From Oscillospiraceae bacterium (GTDB lineage: Bacteria > Bacillota_A > Clostridia > Oscillospirales > Oscillospiraceae), in the NCBI GenBank assembly GCA_016302015.1, contig JAEDOJ010000085.1:1-6710 (forward strand): 6,710 bases of DNA, read 5' to 3'. Positions 6,514 to 6,710 of the stretch are shown here, piece after piece. Numbering within the stretch: the stretch's first letter is position 1; each line of letters opens with the position of its first letter. The notes beneath the pieces were generated by a model that saw only the letters and a program-made list of their open reading frames with translations, had not been told where the DNA came from and did no database searches. The translations under genes were made by a program, and so were the position numbers.

Positions 6514-6626
6514 CATGAAACCGACGATTTCCTGCGCGTTCAATACGGACACCGCCTGCGTGAAGTTGAGATATTACAGAGGACTCTTTCCGTTGGCTCA
6601 AACTGACCTTAATTGTAGGTTTCATG
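6514..6626. repeat. 16-base imperfect inverted repeat, arms 81 bases apart
   Basis: The left arm CATGAAACCGACGATT (6514-6529) matches the reverse complement of the right arm (6611-6626, CATGAAACCTACAATT) at 14 of 16 positions. Each arm contains an ATG followed by codons for KPTI, reading inward from both sides. It could be the remains of an inverted duplication, a recombinase site pair, or a long RNA stem. Confidence 0.6.
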
Positions 6627-6675
6627 CTAATTCTCCTATGGCATCGTAGGTGACAGAATTTTCTTAATTCGGGCG

Positions 6676-6710
6676 GGAAGCGTCGGGAATGCCACGACCC
6701 GACAACTTCC
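6676..6710. repeat. Imperfect hairpin at the right edge of the window
   Basis: GGAAG (6676-6680) pairs with CTTCC (6706-6710) and GTCGGG (6682-6687) with CCCGAC (6698-6703), leaving a small internal loop (C against AA) and a 10-base apical loop. A second, smaller hairpin (GAATT/AATTC, 6656-6670) precedes it. It might be a terminator or an element-end structure; the bases after 6710 that would decide, such as a T run, are not visible. Confidence 0.5.

Larger units (their letters stand above)
6381..6710. other. Unrecognised sequence beyond the spoVT break point
   Basis: No gene can be firmly called here. Three mutually overlapping short frames exist. One is a plus frame, 6401-6649 (82 codons, no ribosome binding site). 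The second is a plus frame without a start codon, 6469-6606, containing ETDDFLRVQYGHRLREVE and looking like the tail of a protein. The third is a minus frame, 6506-6625 (39 codons, MKPTIKVSLSQR...), with an AGGAG site 7 bases upstream. None resembles a family I know. The region also holds the inverted repeat and hairpins listed separately. It appears less GC-rich than the genes to the left. An element end or rearranged DNA is possible. Confidence 0.5.

Noticed and set aside
6401..6649. Plus-strand ORF of 82 codons beyond spoVT
   Set aside because: There is no ribosome binding site before its ATG, no recognisable family, and it overlaps two other equally plausible short frames.

Overview
The window suggests a spore-forming, anaerobic Gram-positive member of the Clostridia, probably a GC-rich Oscillospiraceae-like gut bacterium. 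Three things point there: a group B-type [FeFe] hydrogenase, the start of a spoVT sporulation-regulator gene, and a very large secreted protein built from modules common in gut Clostridia surface proteins (NlpC/P60-like domain, ricin-type beta-trefoils, CxxC repeats). The species call is inference; no rRNA or other phylogenetic marker is present.

Layout. Bases 1-4084 (minus strand) are one unbroken reading frame of 1361 codons that runs off the left edge. It encodes an exported multidomain protein with a signal peptide, a Cys/His hydrolase domain, three short repeats, three ricin-like trefoils, Cys-rich and WSxW modules, and a C-terminal region that is cut by the window. Because this gene has no stop inside the window, simple ORF finding misses it and shows a 3-kb antisense ORF (581-3625, plus strand) that is only its codon-by-codon mirror. 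A promoter candidate lies about 65 bases upstream, and a strong symmetrical terminator (4240-4271) separates the gene from the next one.

Bases 4278-6118 (minus strand) hold two genes that look like an operon. A 98-residue cREC-like (receiver-fold) protein comes first, and 38 bases later follows a 501-residue [FeFe] hydrogenase with 16 ferredoxin-type cysteines and all three H-cluster motifs. A good sigma-A promoter (TTGCAA, 17 bases, TATAAT; 6147-6175) lies just upstream of the first gene, and the terminator closes the unit. The promoter also fixes the start of the small gene, since upstream ATGs fall inside or before it.

Bases 6119-6281 are a divergent intergenic region with a perfect 14-base palindrome. 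On the plus strand spoVT starts at 6282 with a good ribosome binding site, but its similarity to SpoVT ends abruptly after residue 33 (base 6380). Bases 6381-6710 are unrelated, unrecognised sequence containing a 16-base imperfect inverted repeat and two hairpins. This may be the end of an inserted element, a rearrangement or an assembly join, and it is the least explained part of the window.

No rRNA, tRNA, CRISPR array or recognisable transposase was seen.
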